Assembly (NCBI GenBank): GCA_019633425.1
Contig: WSUB01000050.1
Coordinates: 1 to 64,000 of the forward strand
Length of the DNA: 64,000 nucleotides
Reading direction: 5' to 3'
Origin: Tulasnella sp. 424
Lineage: Eukaryota > Basidiomycota > Agaricomycetes > Cantharellales > Tulasnellaceae
Under the pieces are notes generated by a model, which saw only the letters and a list, made by a program, of their open reading frames with translations, was not told the DNA's origin and made no database searches. Both the position numbers and the translations under genes were made by a program. How positions within the stretch are numbered: the first letter of the stretch is position 1; every line of letters begins with the position of its first letter. This document shows positions 1 through 12,061 of the stretch, piece after piece.

Positions 1-90
1 GATGCGGATTTGGATGTAGACTAGGGTTGAATATGGTAGGGGGTTCAACACGTCGAATCTGGGCCCATAACCTGTCGTAGTTAACACGCA

Positions 91-181
91 CTGCGATCCG
101 TCTTTAGTCAACGAGGAGTTTTTATATTGTATCTACGAGTAATAGACATACCTGCGATCCGTCTTTAGTCAACGAGGAGTT
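91..181. repeat. Two direct copies of a 30-bp motif
   Basis: An identical 30-base sequence starting ctgcgatccg and ending gaggagtt occurs at 91-120 and 152-181, a spacing of 61 bases. The rest of 1-630 shows no convincing gene on either strand. The repeat could be a remnant of a mobile element or a simple local duplication; nothing visible decides between these. Confidence 0.8.
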
Positions 182-630
182 GAGGAAAGAGGGAATCGCG
201 AACAGGGCGAAATATATACTAAAGGGCGAAACAAACACGTACAAAACTTATCACGTCACAACACAATAAGAAAAGGTAGAAAGGTTATGACGAAAGGGGA
301 TAATGACGTATAAGGATAGTTTATAACAAACCCTTCCTTTTATTGCGTACCCTCTTTCGGTGTAGCTAGACGGGAGCACTCCGTCTGAAGATCCGATCCA
401 GCACGCGATTCACCACGACGTTGAGTCGGTCCTCGAGGCCATCGCTTACATATTCATGCGGCCCGGCGGAGACATCGTGCAGCCATGATTGAAAAGAACA
501 CCGGAGGGCCTGTGCTCCCTAGACACTGATACTATAATGCTTCGGAAGCTATTCCTCCTGGAGTCCGAAGGAAGGCTCCTCCGCATCGAAGGCTGCTTCG
601 CATCCCAAGAAATCCTTCATATCGTTATAT

Positions 631-3068
631 TCAAACAACCTCAGTCCCTTTCTTCTCGTTCTCCTTGCTTGATGCATCCCCAACAACGTCCGCGACTTCC
701 TCGCCTTCGTCCTTGGCAATACGACTCTCAATCGGACCTTCATCCTTTAGGCCCAAGAGTGAAACATCGAATCCATTGGCTGCCAGGTACTCTCGGAATT
801 TGATGTCCTCGTTGGCTGTTAGTAGTATGAAGTCCGATGGTTTTGAAGAGAGGGAACCGTATAGAGAAGGCAAATCGTTAGGTTACTTGCGAGAGTCTAT
901 GGGGATTGGGAGGCACGACGCACTCATGTGGTTCTCTGGAATCTCTGGAATGAAGAAGAACGTGATCAAAGCCGACAAGATGCACAGTCCACTTCCAACC
1001 CAGAATGGACCCGAATTTTGTTTAGGTCCTGGAGGGAATCGGTTGCTACGGCGTCGGAATGCAGTCAATGACGCCCTGACAGTTATCTGGCATAATGAGA
1101 AAGATATATGTGCGCTGAGCGTACACGATAGCGGGGAAGGCCCAAGTTCCAGCGAAGGCTCCGACTTTGCTGATCGCGGCTATGCAGCCGTAGAAGACAC
1201 CACGGAACGCGGTAGGTGAGGACTTGGAGGCGAGGATACCGACGCAGATTCCGGGTCCCACCTGCCAACAAGCACGATTTTCAGGAAAAACAAGTTCGGA
1301 TAAAGAAAGGGGATGCTAACCTCGCCCAACGACAGGAAAATACCATACATGACGGTGAAACCGGCAATGTGTTCTGGGGTCGCGAAGTAGCTGTATGCGG
1401 CAGCCATGGCAAAACCTAGAAGCATCCCACGCAAGCACGGGTTAAGGTTCAAGTTCTAGCGGAAGGAGCGACATACCGAAGATAGCTTGAAGGACTAGTG
1501 CACTGTTGATTTTAAGCCGCCCTCGTCAGCGCCTTCCACGTCATAACGAAGTGTGAGGATTCACATAGACATCAGCATCCTAGGCTTGACCTTGTCCACG
1601 AGCATGGCTCCTATCATGCATCCAGGGATGTAAAACAAGTTGATTACGACGTTCCATCCGAAAGAAGTGGAAAGGGGAGCGGAGTCGCCGACGACAGTGG
1701 TGGTGATAGTGGATGAATAAATACCGAGTGGCCAGGTGATGACTTCGTAGAGTAGGTTAGCTCCCGAAATTCCTGTTGCCGGCATTTCAACTTACAGTCG
1801 TAAATGAACCAAGCCAAACCAATAGCGGTGGACCTCAGCCAATACCGCTTAACGATCAACCAAACAGGATAATCTTTCCATCCGACGTGCTTCATAGCTT
1901 CTTTGCGGAATCTAAGGACAAGGATATTCACGGTGAGGTTTAGCCGTCCTGTGACTGCACGGAAACGGAGGACCCACCGCTCGGGTTCGTGCATCCTCAG
2001 TCGCCAATACAGCACGAGCAAGGGAGGGATCGTTCCGAGGGCGAGTGAGCCTCTCCAGACAATGCGAAGATGATCTTCGCCAAATATCCAAAGGAGGACG
2101 AGAGGTGTGAAGGCAGAGAAGACAAACCTATTGAGGAGGCCCGTCGGTCAATATGGGAGGAGAGCAGAGCAGAAAGGGACGACCTACCCCCAGTCGATCA
2201 TGACGTCCGTCGCCAACGCGAACAGCATGTGTTGAGTACCAGATTTGATTCCTGGATCTTCGGTGTTTTCGGCTGCTGCGACTGAGCCTGCTGGATACTC
2301 AGCACCTGAAACAGACGGAAAACAGTGTGAGTATGAGGGGTGCGAAGAAAGAAGAAATAATCGCACCAATTCCAATGCCGATTAGGAAGCGGTATGCTAA
2401 GAGGGCAGCCAGCGTGCCATTAATTGACCCTCCCGCTCCGTAGGCACCAGCGCTGTTATGCGGAGAGAAGTTCAAAGGATGGGTAGGACGGACTCGGAGG
2501 GTAAGCACCTCTAGTGAGAGGAACGAGGGGCTAATTACCGGACGGACCTGAGAGCCGCAAATACAACTACAATGAAAGTAGCCGCAATCATTCCAAATTT
2601 ACGTCCGATTCGATCAGCCCTATGCGTGCGCCAAAATTGTCGATTAGCTCCCAGAGGAAAGAACGTGCTTGGACGTACAGTACACCGAAAAGCAACATGC
2701 CAACAATGGTGCCAGCATTGACTAAGCTGCTAAAAGCGGTAGAGTACTGTTTAAGATTTAGTCCTGGTGTGTCCTTGTAGATAATTTTGATGATAGTATT
2801 AACGGGCCCGGTGACGCCTGTGTAACCAATAGGCGTCAGGTACGTGGATGAACTTCTATGTGGTCGAAGAAACATTACTGCCAACCATTTTGGTATCCAT
2901 CACTGAAGAGGGCCGTTCCGCAGGCAAAGATGACTAATTGAAGAGAAAACGGAGGGCATGCACATTAGCCAATCACATCTAACGAGCTAAAATTGGTGGA
3001 GAGAATCTGCACGTACGTCCTACTTTGCCAAGCCCTCGACGGTGGGTTACTTGCACTGTGTCTGTCAT
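631..3068 (-). CDS. GIT1: MFS glycerophosphodiester/phosphate transporter, Git1-like
   Basis: The protein resembles the Git1 branch of the phosphate:H+ symporter MFS family, plasma-membrane permeases that import glycerophosphoinositol or related phosphodiesters. Spliced exons give, in order: [27 protein letters not shown]; a first membrane region with [10 protein letters not shown]; the MFS loop motif [96 protein letters not shown]; and a C-terminal [16 protein letters not shown]. About ten exons are needed; the start at 3068 is the first ATG in frame with the DGYQNG exon. One intron near 1580 needs a weak gtctat donor to join RMLI to [10 protein letters not shown]. All core segments are present, so the gene looks intact. 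The exact substrate cannot be read from sequence. Confidence 0.85.
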
Positions 3069-3940
3069 TATGTGTCCCGAGGTCGTCGAACGAATAGAGG
3101 GAAGAGGGGGAGGAGTGCGAAGGTCAGAAGTGGGGGAGCGTTTACTTGTAGAAACGGTATCATTTTTTAATTTACCGCTTGGTGCTTGATTTGAGCAGAT
3201 AAGAGGAAGAGAACTTGGTTATTGGTGCCGAGGTGAATGAGTGGAGGGGGTGAATGAGACAAACTTTATCTATGGCCCCAACAGATGACATACGAACCTG
3301 CCACGGATGTGTATAAAATGACAGTCCGTATTCAGGGCATGCCCCCATTCGGAAAACGAACACAATCCTCTCTACAAGAATTAAGCCCATTTTAACGAAA
3401 AATGCTGACGGGGTGTTCGGCTTTTGAAGTTTACCGAACATGGCCTTCTTTCTCAGGCATTCCGGCCGTGTTCAGAACCGTGACTAGTATAGCCGCGGAG
3501 TGCCTTCGTACGTCTTTTTTGGCCCCCGGGAAGAGGTTTTCACGGTCTAGTAACCGATCAGGTTTCCAAAACATCGAAATTTTCGAAGGAGACTCCTTCG
3601 CTTCGTTTGCCATCCGACGCGGCAACACTAACCGTAATCTTACCGCTCTCCTCCATCGGTACCATATGGGACCCATTGCCTTTCGGAACAGTCAACGCCA
3701 TGTTACCCTCGATGCTATCAAAGCAATCGGCATTGGTCTCAGAACCTCAGACTGCCGTGCCACCCTCTCGGGCTCTGCCGCCGGCCCGGCAGTCTGAGAT
3801 CAAGTTTCAAACTCTGCAATCGGATATCTAATTTCGGTCCATCTGCCAAGCTTATCGGCGTGGATGTTTCGCTGAGGGCCGCTTAGATGCCTTTCCATAA
3901 ATGTCCTCGCTTGAACGAAATGTCGACGCGTGGTGGGGTT
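3069..3940. other. Upstream region of the Git1-like gene, no gene seen
   Basis: No ORF here has splice structure or family resemblance. The stretch holds the promoter of the minus-strand transporter and a strong interrupted inverted repeat at 3746-3798, listed separately. Confidence 0.5.
3746..3798. repeat. Interrupted inverted repeat (hairpin)
   Basis: Positions 3746-3761 (ctcagactgccgtgcc) pair with 3783-3798 (ggcccggcagtctgag), 15 of 16 bases, around a 21-base loop. It lies between the intact Git1-like gene and its decayed copy. It could mark the edge of a lost mobile element, but no target-site duplication was recognised. Confidence 0.75.
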
Positions 3941-3944
3941 TAGT

Positions 3945-4252
3945 CCTCTTCGCCAGAATAGCACGAGCAGGGGAGGGATCGTTCCAAGGGCGAGTGAACC
4001 TCTTCAGACGATGCGAGGATAGTTTTCTCCCAAAATTCCAAGGAGGGCGAGGGGAGTTAAGGCAGAGATGACGAATCTGCCGAGGAACTTTGTCGAAATG
4101 GTGAGACGAGAGCCGGGTGGAGAGGACTACCTACCCCCAGTCGGTCATACATTGGTCGCGAGAGCAAATAGGATGTGTTGAGCGCTAGATTTGATCCCTG
4201 GATCATCGGTGTTCTCGGATGCTGCGACCGAGCCTGCTGGATACTCAGCACA
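3945..4252 (-). pseudogene. Decayed partial copy of the Git1-like transporter
   Basis: This stretch is collinear with 1995-2307 of the intact gene. Shared strings include cacgagca.gggagggatcgtt, gttctcgg.tgctgcgac and gcctgctggatactcagcac, with many substitutions and small indels between. Homology begins inside the exon following the EYPAGS block and stops at the 5' edge of that exon (4252 corresponds to 2307). No open frame covers it, and no other transporter exons were found nearby. It is most simply a truncated tandem duplicate that has lost function. The same strand and close spacing favour local duplication over retroposition. Confidence 0.8.
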
Positions 4253-4488
4253 TAGAAAGAGGATTGTACCGTGCTTTTAACCAGACATGTCCTGAGTCCC
4301 ACACCCACGCGAGAAGAAGTTGAGCTCAACAATGACTATAGCTCTGCTGTTAATGAGCTTGGCTCTTATAGATTCATTGATATGCAAGTCTGGCGTCAAT
4401 GCGTAGTTGAATCTGACGGTCAACGTTGTTTGTCTAGCTTCGATACAAACAGCGAACTAGCACCTCCACCACCACAAATAATTCCGAA

Positions 4489-5065
4489 ATGTCTAGGACT
4501 GCGGTAAGTGACCTGGCACAAATTACCGCCGAGACAGCTAATGACACGTACAAATAATTTCGTCTCCATTGCAGTCCAAGCTTCCTCCTGGCGCAAATAG
4601 GATCCTTTTCGTGAAAAATCTAAGCTACAACATCACGGGTGACGATCTGTACGATTTGTTTGGACGTTACGGGAGCATACGGCAGATACGCATTGGTGTC
4701 GAACCAAAGACAAAAGGAACTGCGTTTGTCGTATATGAAGATGTCATGGATGTAAGTCCCAAAGGGGCTTACGAACCCCTCGATGTTCCTTCACGCCACC
4801 CAATTGACAACGTTCTCCATAGGCAAAGAATGCACTAGAACATCTGAACGGCTTTCACTTGCAAGAGCGTTACATCGTCGGTGAGTATAACGCTGCCCGA
4901 TTTCTTTGCACGGCCGAGTGACTAAAAATGACCTCTCCCCCTTTTCCAGTGCTCTTCCACATGCCGGCAAGACAGGACGCTGCCGCTCAGAAGGCCGAAA
5001 TTGCTCGCCGGGAAGAGGAGCTCGCGAACCTTAAGCAACAACATGACATCAGAGATGAGGACTAG
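4489..5065 (+). CDS. SF3B6: Splicing factor 3B subunit 6 (p14)
   Basis: This is the small U2 snRNP protein that contacts the branch-site adenosine and SF3B1 during pre-mRNA splicing. Four exons (4489-4503, 4575-4751, 4823-4880, 4950-5065) give 121 residues, close to the usual 125. A single RRM runs from about residue 12 to 90: RNP2 is ILFVKNL and RNP1 is [10 protein letters not shown], preceded by LPPGANR. The acidic and basic C-terminal tail ends near HDIRDED. The first exon encodes only MSRTA, so the start is fixed by the splice to SKLPPG. Splice sites are gtaagt- or gtgagt-type with normal acceptors. Confidence 0.95.
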
Positions 5066-5392
5066 GTCTCAGTAACCAAATGCTGGTCCGTCTCCTCAAA
5101 ATAGCCGAGCTGCTTCTCGGACATCACTTGTATTGTTAGCGCTCCCTTCTTTAATTAGAATGAGAAGTAGATTCAATCTAAGCGAGCCAAATTAGCCGCT
5201 CGTCTTGTTTTTGGCTCGATCATGATGTCTGCGGCCGCAGGCAGGCCGTCAGCGTGACCTGAAACGGCTGGTCCATGTTTGATCCTGTTTTTGTCACCAG
5301 TCGCGTGTAGGTTTCGAAACCTGGCTGAACACCCCACTCAACTTCACTCCTCACCCCTACCTCCCCATATCCTTTCGGTCTCCAGCTCTATC

Positions 5393-7310
5393 ATGGAGAT
5401 GCGACTGACGATACTCGACGCTTTAGACGACGTAAGTAACCCTGCCAGAATGTGGAGAGAACAGCTGCTTACCGACGGACACTCCATTCATTTAGCTTTC
5501 GTCAACACGATCTTCTCTCTCTCGACGCTCCCGAGCGTTGAACAGCTTAGAACGCCTTTTGGCTGAAATATGTATTGCACAAGACAAGGGTCAGATGGAC
5601 AGGTTCTTGGAGCTACAGCGTGGCTTCGAGGGCAATAGTGAGCAACAACATTCGAACGATGTCGCCCCCGAGCTAACATCCACTTCGCCCACTTGCCCTA
5701 CAGTTGCTTCCCGCCTGCTCACTTCTCTAGCAATGTGTCTGCCTGCTCTTCAACAACTTCTGACTTCATCCTCGAGCCAAGGTCTGTTAGGTATTGTTTC
5801 CATTGCGAAATGGACTGGGCTAAACTAAGTTTGGGACTTTCATAGACCCAAAGACTGCTTCCGATAGCACAGCAATTGCACAACACACCCAACAAGCTCT
5901 GTCGATTTTACAAGGCGTTGCTCTGATTCATGCTGAGAGTAAGGCGTTCCTCGGACGCAAATCGTCGATTCACGTAAGTATGATGGGAGCCAGCCACTGC
6001 GAGGACGGAAGCTAACGGGTCGTACCCTGCAGTTACTCCTCGACATCCTTTCAATCTCCCGCCACGCACCGTCTCAGAACGTGACCTCCGCTGACCCATC
6101 ATCTGGAGGGTCGAACCCCACGCCGTTACCCGATGCCCCCACCCTTGCGTCGGCAGTATTGGACACCCTCCTTTGCGTTCTAGTGGATTCACCTCCCGCG
6201 TTGAGAGTGTTTGAAGAAGCAAGCGGTGTCGAGGCTGTCGTAAAGACGTTGAAACGCACTGGTGTCGCGCGAGAAGTTCGGTTGGTGTCTATGGCTACGA
6301 TCTCTCTGCCACCGAAGACTTACGAGCTTTTCATATTTAGCATGAAATGTTTGGAGTTTCTCTACTTCTACCTCCTTCCAGAAGATGGAACTCCGCCGGT
6401 GAATTCCCGATGCACCTCCAGCCCCATGCGTCCACCAGTAGTGGACACCTCGTTCTCCAAATCAATTATGTCTGCACAGTCGAAGAGCGTCCCCGGCTCC
6501 CCAATGAACTTTGGCGCGTACCCAACGCCACTTCCAATACCTCTCAGTCATACTCCTCAGTCGTCATTTGTCGAGAACGACTTACAACTCTCGTCCAATA
6601 CCAACTCTCAGAGCAATGCACGTCCCTCAACTCCGACACGAACGTCTCGCGAGCTATCCGCCAAAGAGGCCTCGGAGACCACCAGATCATCAGCACTGCA
6701 GATGCTTCAACAGGAGATTGACTTCGTGCCGGTCAGTCCGAAGAAGACTCAGGTCGCTCAACTAGGTGTCGGTACCCCAGGGAAGCCAAGGATCCTCAAT
6801 CTCAACCGAGACTCTGCTGCTGGAACGCCGGTCTCCAAAAAATCTGGAGAGGCAATTGGCTCGTCTGCCAGACCGCTTATCTTCCCATCATTTTCTCCTT
6901 CCACCCCGGCGAAGAAGAAACCTGGATTAATGCGACCCGCCGAACTGAGGCTCAAGGGAGAGAGTGTGTCAACACCCGTGAAGGAAGGGAAGGGTACGGA
7001 AGCCAGGTCAAGCTCTTCTAGAGGGAGCGCTTTGGCAAGCGGAAAGAAGGAGGCCCTCTCGAGATCCGGTAGTTCAAACGTCTTCGAGGAATCAACCAAC
7101 AAGTCTCGTACTTCGACCCCTCCCTCCCCTACGAAGCCTTCGCAGCTCTCCGCGGCTGCAAACTGGCCATCAAGTCATCCAATCTCGCAACAGCAGAAGC
7201 CGAGGATTCGAAGCACCGAGGAAAAGAAAGAGCTGCTTGGCAATTGGCTGGGTAACGTCGATGCTTTGGTCGCCGGTGTACAGAAAGCTGGTGTTTGGGG
7301 GCTTGCCTAA
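5393..7310 (+). CDS. CDC14: Cdc14-type septation initiation network component
   Basis: The protein matches the fission-yeast Cdc14 family (partner of the Sid1 kinase in the septation initiation network), not the phosphatase of the same name. Six predicted exons (5393-5431, 5496-5637, 5704-5781, 5846-5973, 6033-6280, 6341-7310) give 534 residues. The conserved half holds LDALDDV, NSLERLLAEICIA, FLELQRGFEGNIASRL, ALSILQGVALIHAESK and VLDTLLCVLVDSP, then MKCLEFLYFYLLPED. The 60-nt intron at 6281-6340 is a multiple of three and stop-free, so its retention would add 20 residues inside the conserved region. The C-terminal 270 residues are Ser/Pro/Thr-rich with many SP and TP sites, ending in LLGNWLGNVDALVAGVQ. 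Confidence 0.88.
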
Positions 7311-7543
7311 AGACTGCATTTCACGACTATAATGACTTTTGTTCTGTCCCTTTACTCGTTATGTTGTTATGACTTGCTTATGTTGTTCCTCATACTCTCC
7401 CTACCAATATTCTTAGAACTCCTCTTGTAGTTGTAGGATACCTCTTGCTTCTATAATGGGCATCACACCATGCATGACTTTACCCTCCATTTGATACTGC
7501 GTGTTTAATCAATCTATAGATACAAAGGACACGGCGATGTCTG
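7311..7543. other. Convergent intergenic spacer
   Basis: This is the 3' flank shared by CDC14 (plus) and NOP14 (minus). It is AT-rich relative to the genes and shows no coding signal. Confidence 0.6.
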
Positions 7544-10500
7544 TTACTTCTTCCCCGCTTTATTCTTGCCCGCTCGTAGCTTGGCGATCTTTTTCATTCT
7601 GTCCATCATCTTCTCCTCGGCTCGCTCGCTGCTAAGGCTGCTGACAGCTTTGACCATCTTCTCGTTATACTCTTGGTCTTTCTCCGCTTGCTGTCTTGCC
7701 TTCTCGCTCGCTATGAACTTGGCATCCTTCCGTAGCTCCCGTACAGCTGCCTTCTTCTCCTTCTTGTACATAGACTTGAGTCTCGTGGATTCAGCGACTG
7801 GGTCCTCGCGCTCCTCTCGAGACTTCCAACCGCCAAAGTTGGAATCGAATTTCGGCGCAACAGAGGCAATGGGGATTGGCTTGTGCTCTTGTAACCTCAA
7901 AGGTTGCCTCGTCTGTCGAGCAAACTTCAACCTTCGAGCTATGGAGTCAACTGTGGATGAATGTCGTTTCTACGGAATAGAGAAGTTGATGTTAGACAAT
8001 GTTTAAGGGGCATGAGAGCTCCTCTCACCTCCAAGGCTTCAGGGTACCCAGAAATGTTGAGCACGCTGAGTAAAGAGTGAACTTGATCGAACATCTCGAT
8101 GAAGCTCTCCGACGCGCTGTAAAGCTCTGCAAACTTTCCTAGCATGTTGAAGGATGCATCGAGGAGGTTCACTTTGTGTTGATCCGTATTCTCCCCAGAT
8201 CCATCCTCCCGCAAGATCTCCAAGAGATTTGGCGGACCAGGACTCAACGAACCAAGCCGCAATGAGTCTATTCTGTTGAAATTCAGCGAAGGTGAATCAA
8301 GATCGGGAGCGGGGAATGTGCCTGGGAGGTCGGCCTTCTTTAAATCGTGAGGTGCGAGTAATAGGCATGCATTCAATAGGAAGTTGATGGCCTCAGGGAC
8401 TAGTCGGCGAGAAAAGTTTTGATACTGAGTGAAATTCAACGTCAGCGATCTCTTATTCAGGTGGGGCTGGAACAAAAAGGCCACGAACCTCTAAAAACAG
8501 TGTGCACAAGAATAGCCCTGAAGACAGATCCGCTAAAGACCGCACACGCGCTTGAGACAGGTACTGCCCCATGAGCAACATCGCCGGCGCAACTACCGGA
8601 TGCCATAAGTCACTTGTGGACCAGACCGCCCCGATCAACCTCAGGAGCACCAGCTCCGGCAGTCGAGGGAACGTTCGGGACTCAAGATCATGCGGCCGTG
8701 AAAGCCCTCTTGTGAGATTTTTCTGCACAATGACGAGCTTGGCTATAAACGTTCGTGCGGCGGTTCCGGTGTATGCTTTTGTCAAAGTGAACAGCTGAGG
8801 AGAGAGGGCGGTTATGAGAGGAAACGGGTTCTCGGACGACCCGGCTGTATGAAGCATGTGCTCGATCAGTACCGTTGTTAAGGTCTTGGAAATAGCACGA
8901 ATCTGTCAGCGCAATAGAGATAGGTCACTTGTTGCGCCAACGTACCTCTAATCTGGCTTTGTTTCCTTCTGCTAGGCTGGGATGATAAAGAGTTCGAATC
9001 CGTTGAACCACAGTCGGAATATCCTCATCATCGATTTCAGCGACTAGGTCGAGGAAATCGTCGTGGTTATCGGGACATGCAAAGGTATATGGAAGTTCCT
9101 TCTTTAATGGCCTCTCCTTCGTTTTTCGTTTCGTTGAAGTTCCCTCCACTTTATTGGATTCTACGAGCGCATCCTCATCACCAGAGGGCACTTCTTCGGA
9201 CTCCGACTGCGACAAGTCCCCTTGTGGACTATCGTCTCCTTCCTCGTCGGTGGTTTGCTCCTGCTCCTCTTCATCTCCGGGCGAATCGCCATCAGCCACC
9301 GCGCCAGCGAAGCCCGAGAATACATCGTCCGCGTCCTCATCGCTGCCTTCATCGTCCGACTGAGAGAACGATCCATCAATATCAGCTCCGAGGCCCGCTC
9401 CAAGCAAAGGTTCATCCTCGTCGAGAGCATAATCGTCATCGAGGTCGTCAGCCTGTGGTGCCCGTTTTCTCTTCTTTCTTGACGGTCCTTCCTCATCTTC
9501 ACTGTCATAGTCGCCTTCTCCATTCATCCGCCTCAGCCTAGACCTTTCCGCCTTCTCCAGCTTCTCTTTCTCTTCGAGTGCTACCTCTTCGGCGGTCTTC
9601 AAACGATCGGTCGGCTTGGCGCGTTTGTCGTACACAAGCTCGCGAATGAGACGATCATATTCTAAATCCGTTTCTGTTTGCTTCTTGCTGGCCGTTCCTT
9701 CAGTGGCCGGAGTTTCTTCTTCTTCATCAACCTCGTTGTGGGCTTTTGGTGGATCCAAGTCCAGTCCGGGGAGACCGATGAGCAGGTGTTGGATGTCACG
9801 AAGCTCTTGATCGACCTCGTGTCTGAGGTTGTCATCGGCTTCTTTCTGTAGCTGGCGCTCACGCTGAAACAAATGCCCAGTAAGAGGAGAAAGGCCAGGG
9901 GTGGGAGGTTAAACAAACCTTGTACATCTTGCTCTTGGCCATGACATCCTCCATTACCTCGGCCTTACTCTTCTTTCGAGGTGGCTGGAGACCATTGCCT
10001 TTAGTTTAAATGTTGGGGTGTCAATTACAGATACTCACAGCATCTGGGTCCTCGTTCTCTTCATCCTCAAATCCTCCAAAATGGTCTTCTTCCTCGGCTT
10101 CCTCTGCAGCCTCTTCATCGTCCAGTGCCAAGCCTGTGCGCTCGAAGTCGTCCAAGGCGTTCAAGCTTTGCCCATAATGGGTAAGTTCCTCTTCGTCTTC
10201 AAGGTTGTATGTCACTCTGGATGAATTCTTCTTCTCATGGGTGAACCGTTTGAGCATCCTTTCCTCAGCAGTGAGGTTGGGGTTATTTTCCCCGTAGCGG
10301 CGGTCAACAATGCCCCCGACTCTCCCACGTTTCTGGTACTCGACCAGAAGGGTCTTCCGTCTCTGAAATAACGCGAGCCGTGTTAGAATGGTCGTTATAC
10401 TGTAACAAAATTGCAACTGCGACGCTTGCCTGCTCCAGACCAATTTGCGCTGCAACTGAAGGCCTTCCCGTCACTCCTTTCACCCTCTGGCCAGGTACAG

Positions 10501-10708
10501 CTAATTTCTGCTTTGTAACCTTGACTTCGAAAGGGTTGAGCTTGCTGGTGATCGCCTGAAGCCGAGCAGCTTGCTTCTCTCGTGCAGCGGCCCCATCCAC
10601 CTCCCCCCGCTTTCGTTTCTTCGACTTCGCATCGGATTTCCTCGAAAGACCAGCCGAATGTAGAGCTGACTTGAGCTGAGCGAGCTGAGACCCCCCTTGC
10701 TTGACCAT
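7544..10708 (-). CDS. NOP14: Nucleolar complex protein 14, SSU processome
   Basis: Nop14 is needed for 18S rRNA maturation and 40S assembly in the nucleolus. About 945 residues come from seven predicted exons. The N-terminus has MVKQGGSQLAQLKSAL, NPFEVKVTKQK and RRKTLLVEYQKRGR, then FGGFEDEE. A long Asp/Glu/Ser-rich middle (about residues 350-480) follows, then YTFACPDNHDDFLDLV, a helical C-terminal half with LITALSPQLFTLTKAYTG, and a basic end rich in K and R (KKEKKAAVRELRKDAKF). The start at 10708 is the first ATG; an upstream in-frame extension lacks the conserved MVKQ context. The first intron (10429-10363) is GC-AG. A second intron, about 10034-9999, is only 36 nt in the best-fitting model. 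It is divergent from the Tls1-like gene, with 134 bp between starts. Confidence 0.93.
10363..10429 (-). other. GC-AG intron 1 of NOP14
   Basis: The donor reads CAG|gcaagc and the acceptor tatttcag. Removing these 67 nt joins QIGLEQ to RRKTLLVEY, the conserved order. Retaining them shifts the frame to an unrelated sequence, and no GT donor gives the same join. Confidence 0.85.
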
Positions 10709-10842
10709 AGTTGACTGGTAATAACGAGGGTGATTGTAGTCGCAGAGAGAAATTTCCTGTGACAAGGAGTTGTCACGCGTGACGTCCCGAAGGAGAGTTC
10801 TCACATGGATCTTCCAGCGGCACCACTCCTCAACCCCGCCTC

Positions 10843-12061
10843 ATGTTCAAGAAACGAAATTTCAAAGCCCCGACACGAAAGCGGGAGGTCGAAGAAGAGG
10901 ATCCTGAACTCGACAACAATAAGCCTGCGGATGAAGAAAACGAGGACCTACCGTAAGTGATGGAAGATTGCGGGTCGACATCGTTCTCGCTAAATACCGA
11001 ACCCGTTTCTTAAGAATCGAGGACCTTATAGCTCTAAGGAAGCTGCGAAAGTCTAAACAAGGTATAGAGCTACAGAAATTGACCCAAGGGGACACCAAGA
11101 AGAAACGAAAGAAACGGGACGAGGAGGAGCCTGAGCCACAATACGGTATCCGCAAACCGAACGAACAAGCGAATGCAGACCATGAAGAGGAAATAGAGTG
11201 AGTAATTTTGTGCTGTTGTGTGGGCTTATACTGACCCTTTACTTAGCGAAGGCGACGAAGAAGCGAAAACTCGTCGGCTAGTCCGATCGAACAACTTCAC
11301 CGTACAGACAAACAAGCTGGACGTAGACAAGCATATGTAAGTAAGCCACATAATATTATACGTTACTGATATGCAAGACCATATTTATTCAGGATGGCCT
11401 ATATAGAGGAGAACTTGAAGGCGATACGAGGTGAAGACTCTGAACAGCAGCAAGAGGACGATGCTCCGCATGACCCTCTGGCACAGCTGTATCAGATAGA
11501 TGAACGATACAAAACTCAGATGAAGGAACAAGACGAAGGAAGCGTGACCAATAGTATGGCGATGCTCACCGCGATTCCCGAAGTCGATCTGGGAATTGAG
11601 TAAGTGCTCCGTCTTTTCCGCAAAAGGTGATTCTGAGGCCTTCTCGTGTCAAAAGTGTGCGGTTGAAGAATATCGAAGAAACCGAAAAGGCGAAGCGCTT
11701 AGTTGAAGAAGGAAAGCGAGCAAGACATGATAACCCCGATGACGATATTGCTCACCTGGCAGCTACTCGTTGTAAGTGCCTTTCGCTTTATTGATGATGT
11801 TTACGAGGTTGATGATAATTCAAACCATTCCAAGTCTTTCGGCCTCACCAACAAGTCGCATCTGATGCCGAGGCTCTGCGTAACGCGAAATTGGAGGCCA
11901 TGGGTATACCTGTTCCTGAACCAAGACCGAGGTCGGATAGAAAGGAAATGGCGACCGACGAAGTGGTATGTGTACAGCCCTTAATGCCCGTTTGGTAATC
12001 TAAAAGTGTAAATCCGCCACCTTAGGTCATGGAGCGCTTCAAGAAGCGCATGCGGAAATAA
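10843..12061 (+). CDS. TLS1: Tls1/C9orf78-like splicing-associated protein
   Basis: The product belongs to the Hep59/C9orf78 family. Its fission-yeast member Tls1 binds the U5 helicase Brr2 and affects splicing of telomere-silencing genes. Seven exons (10843-10952, 11015-11197, 11247-11336, 11393-11599, 11656-11771, 11835-11965, 12026-12061) give 290 residues. Family marks are KKRNFKAPTRKRE at the start, IEDLIALRKLRKSKQGIEL near residue 38, NNFTVQTNKLDVDKHMM in the middle, and MATDEVVMERFKKRMRK at the end. The protein is highly charged and likely nuclear. The start codon is 134 bp from the divergent NOP14 start, so the two probably share a promoter. Confidence 0.88.

Noticed and set aside
489..1219. 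Plus-strand ORFs opposite the 3' part of the Git1-like gene
   Set aside because: They lie antisense to well-supported transporter exons and have no splice structure or family resemblance.
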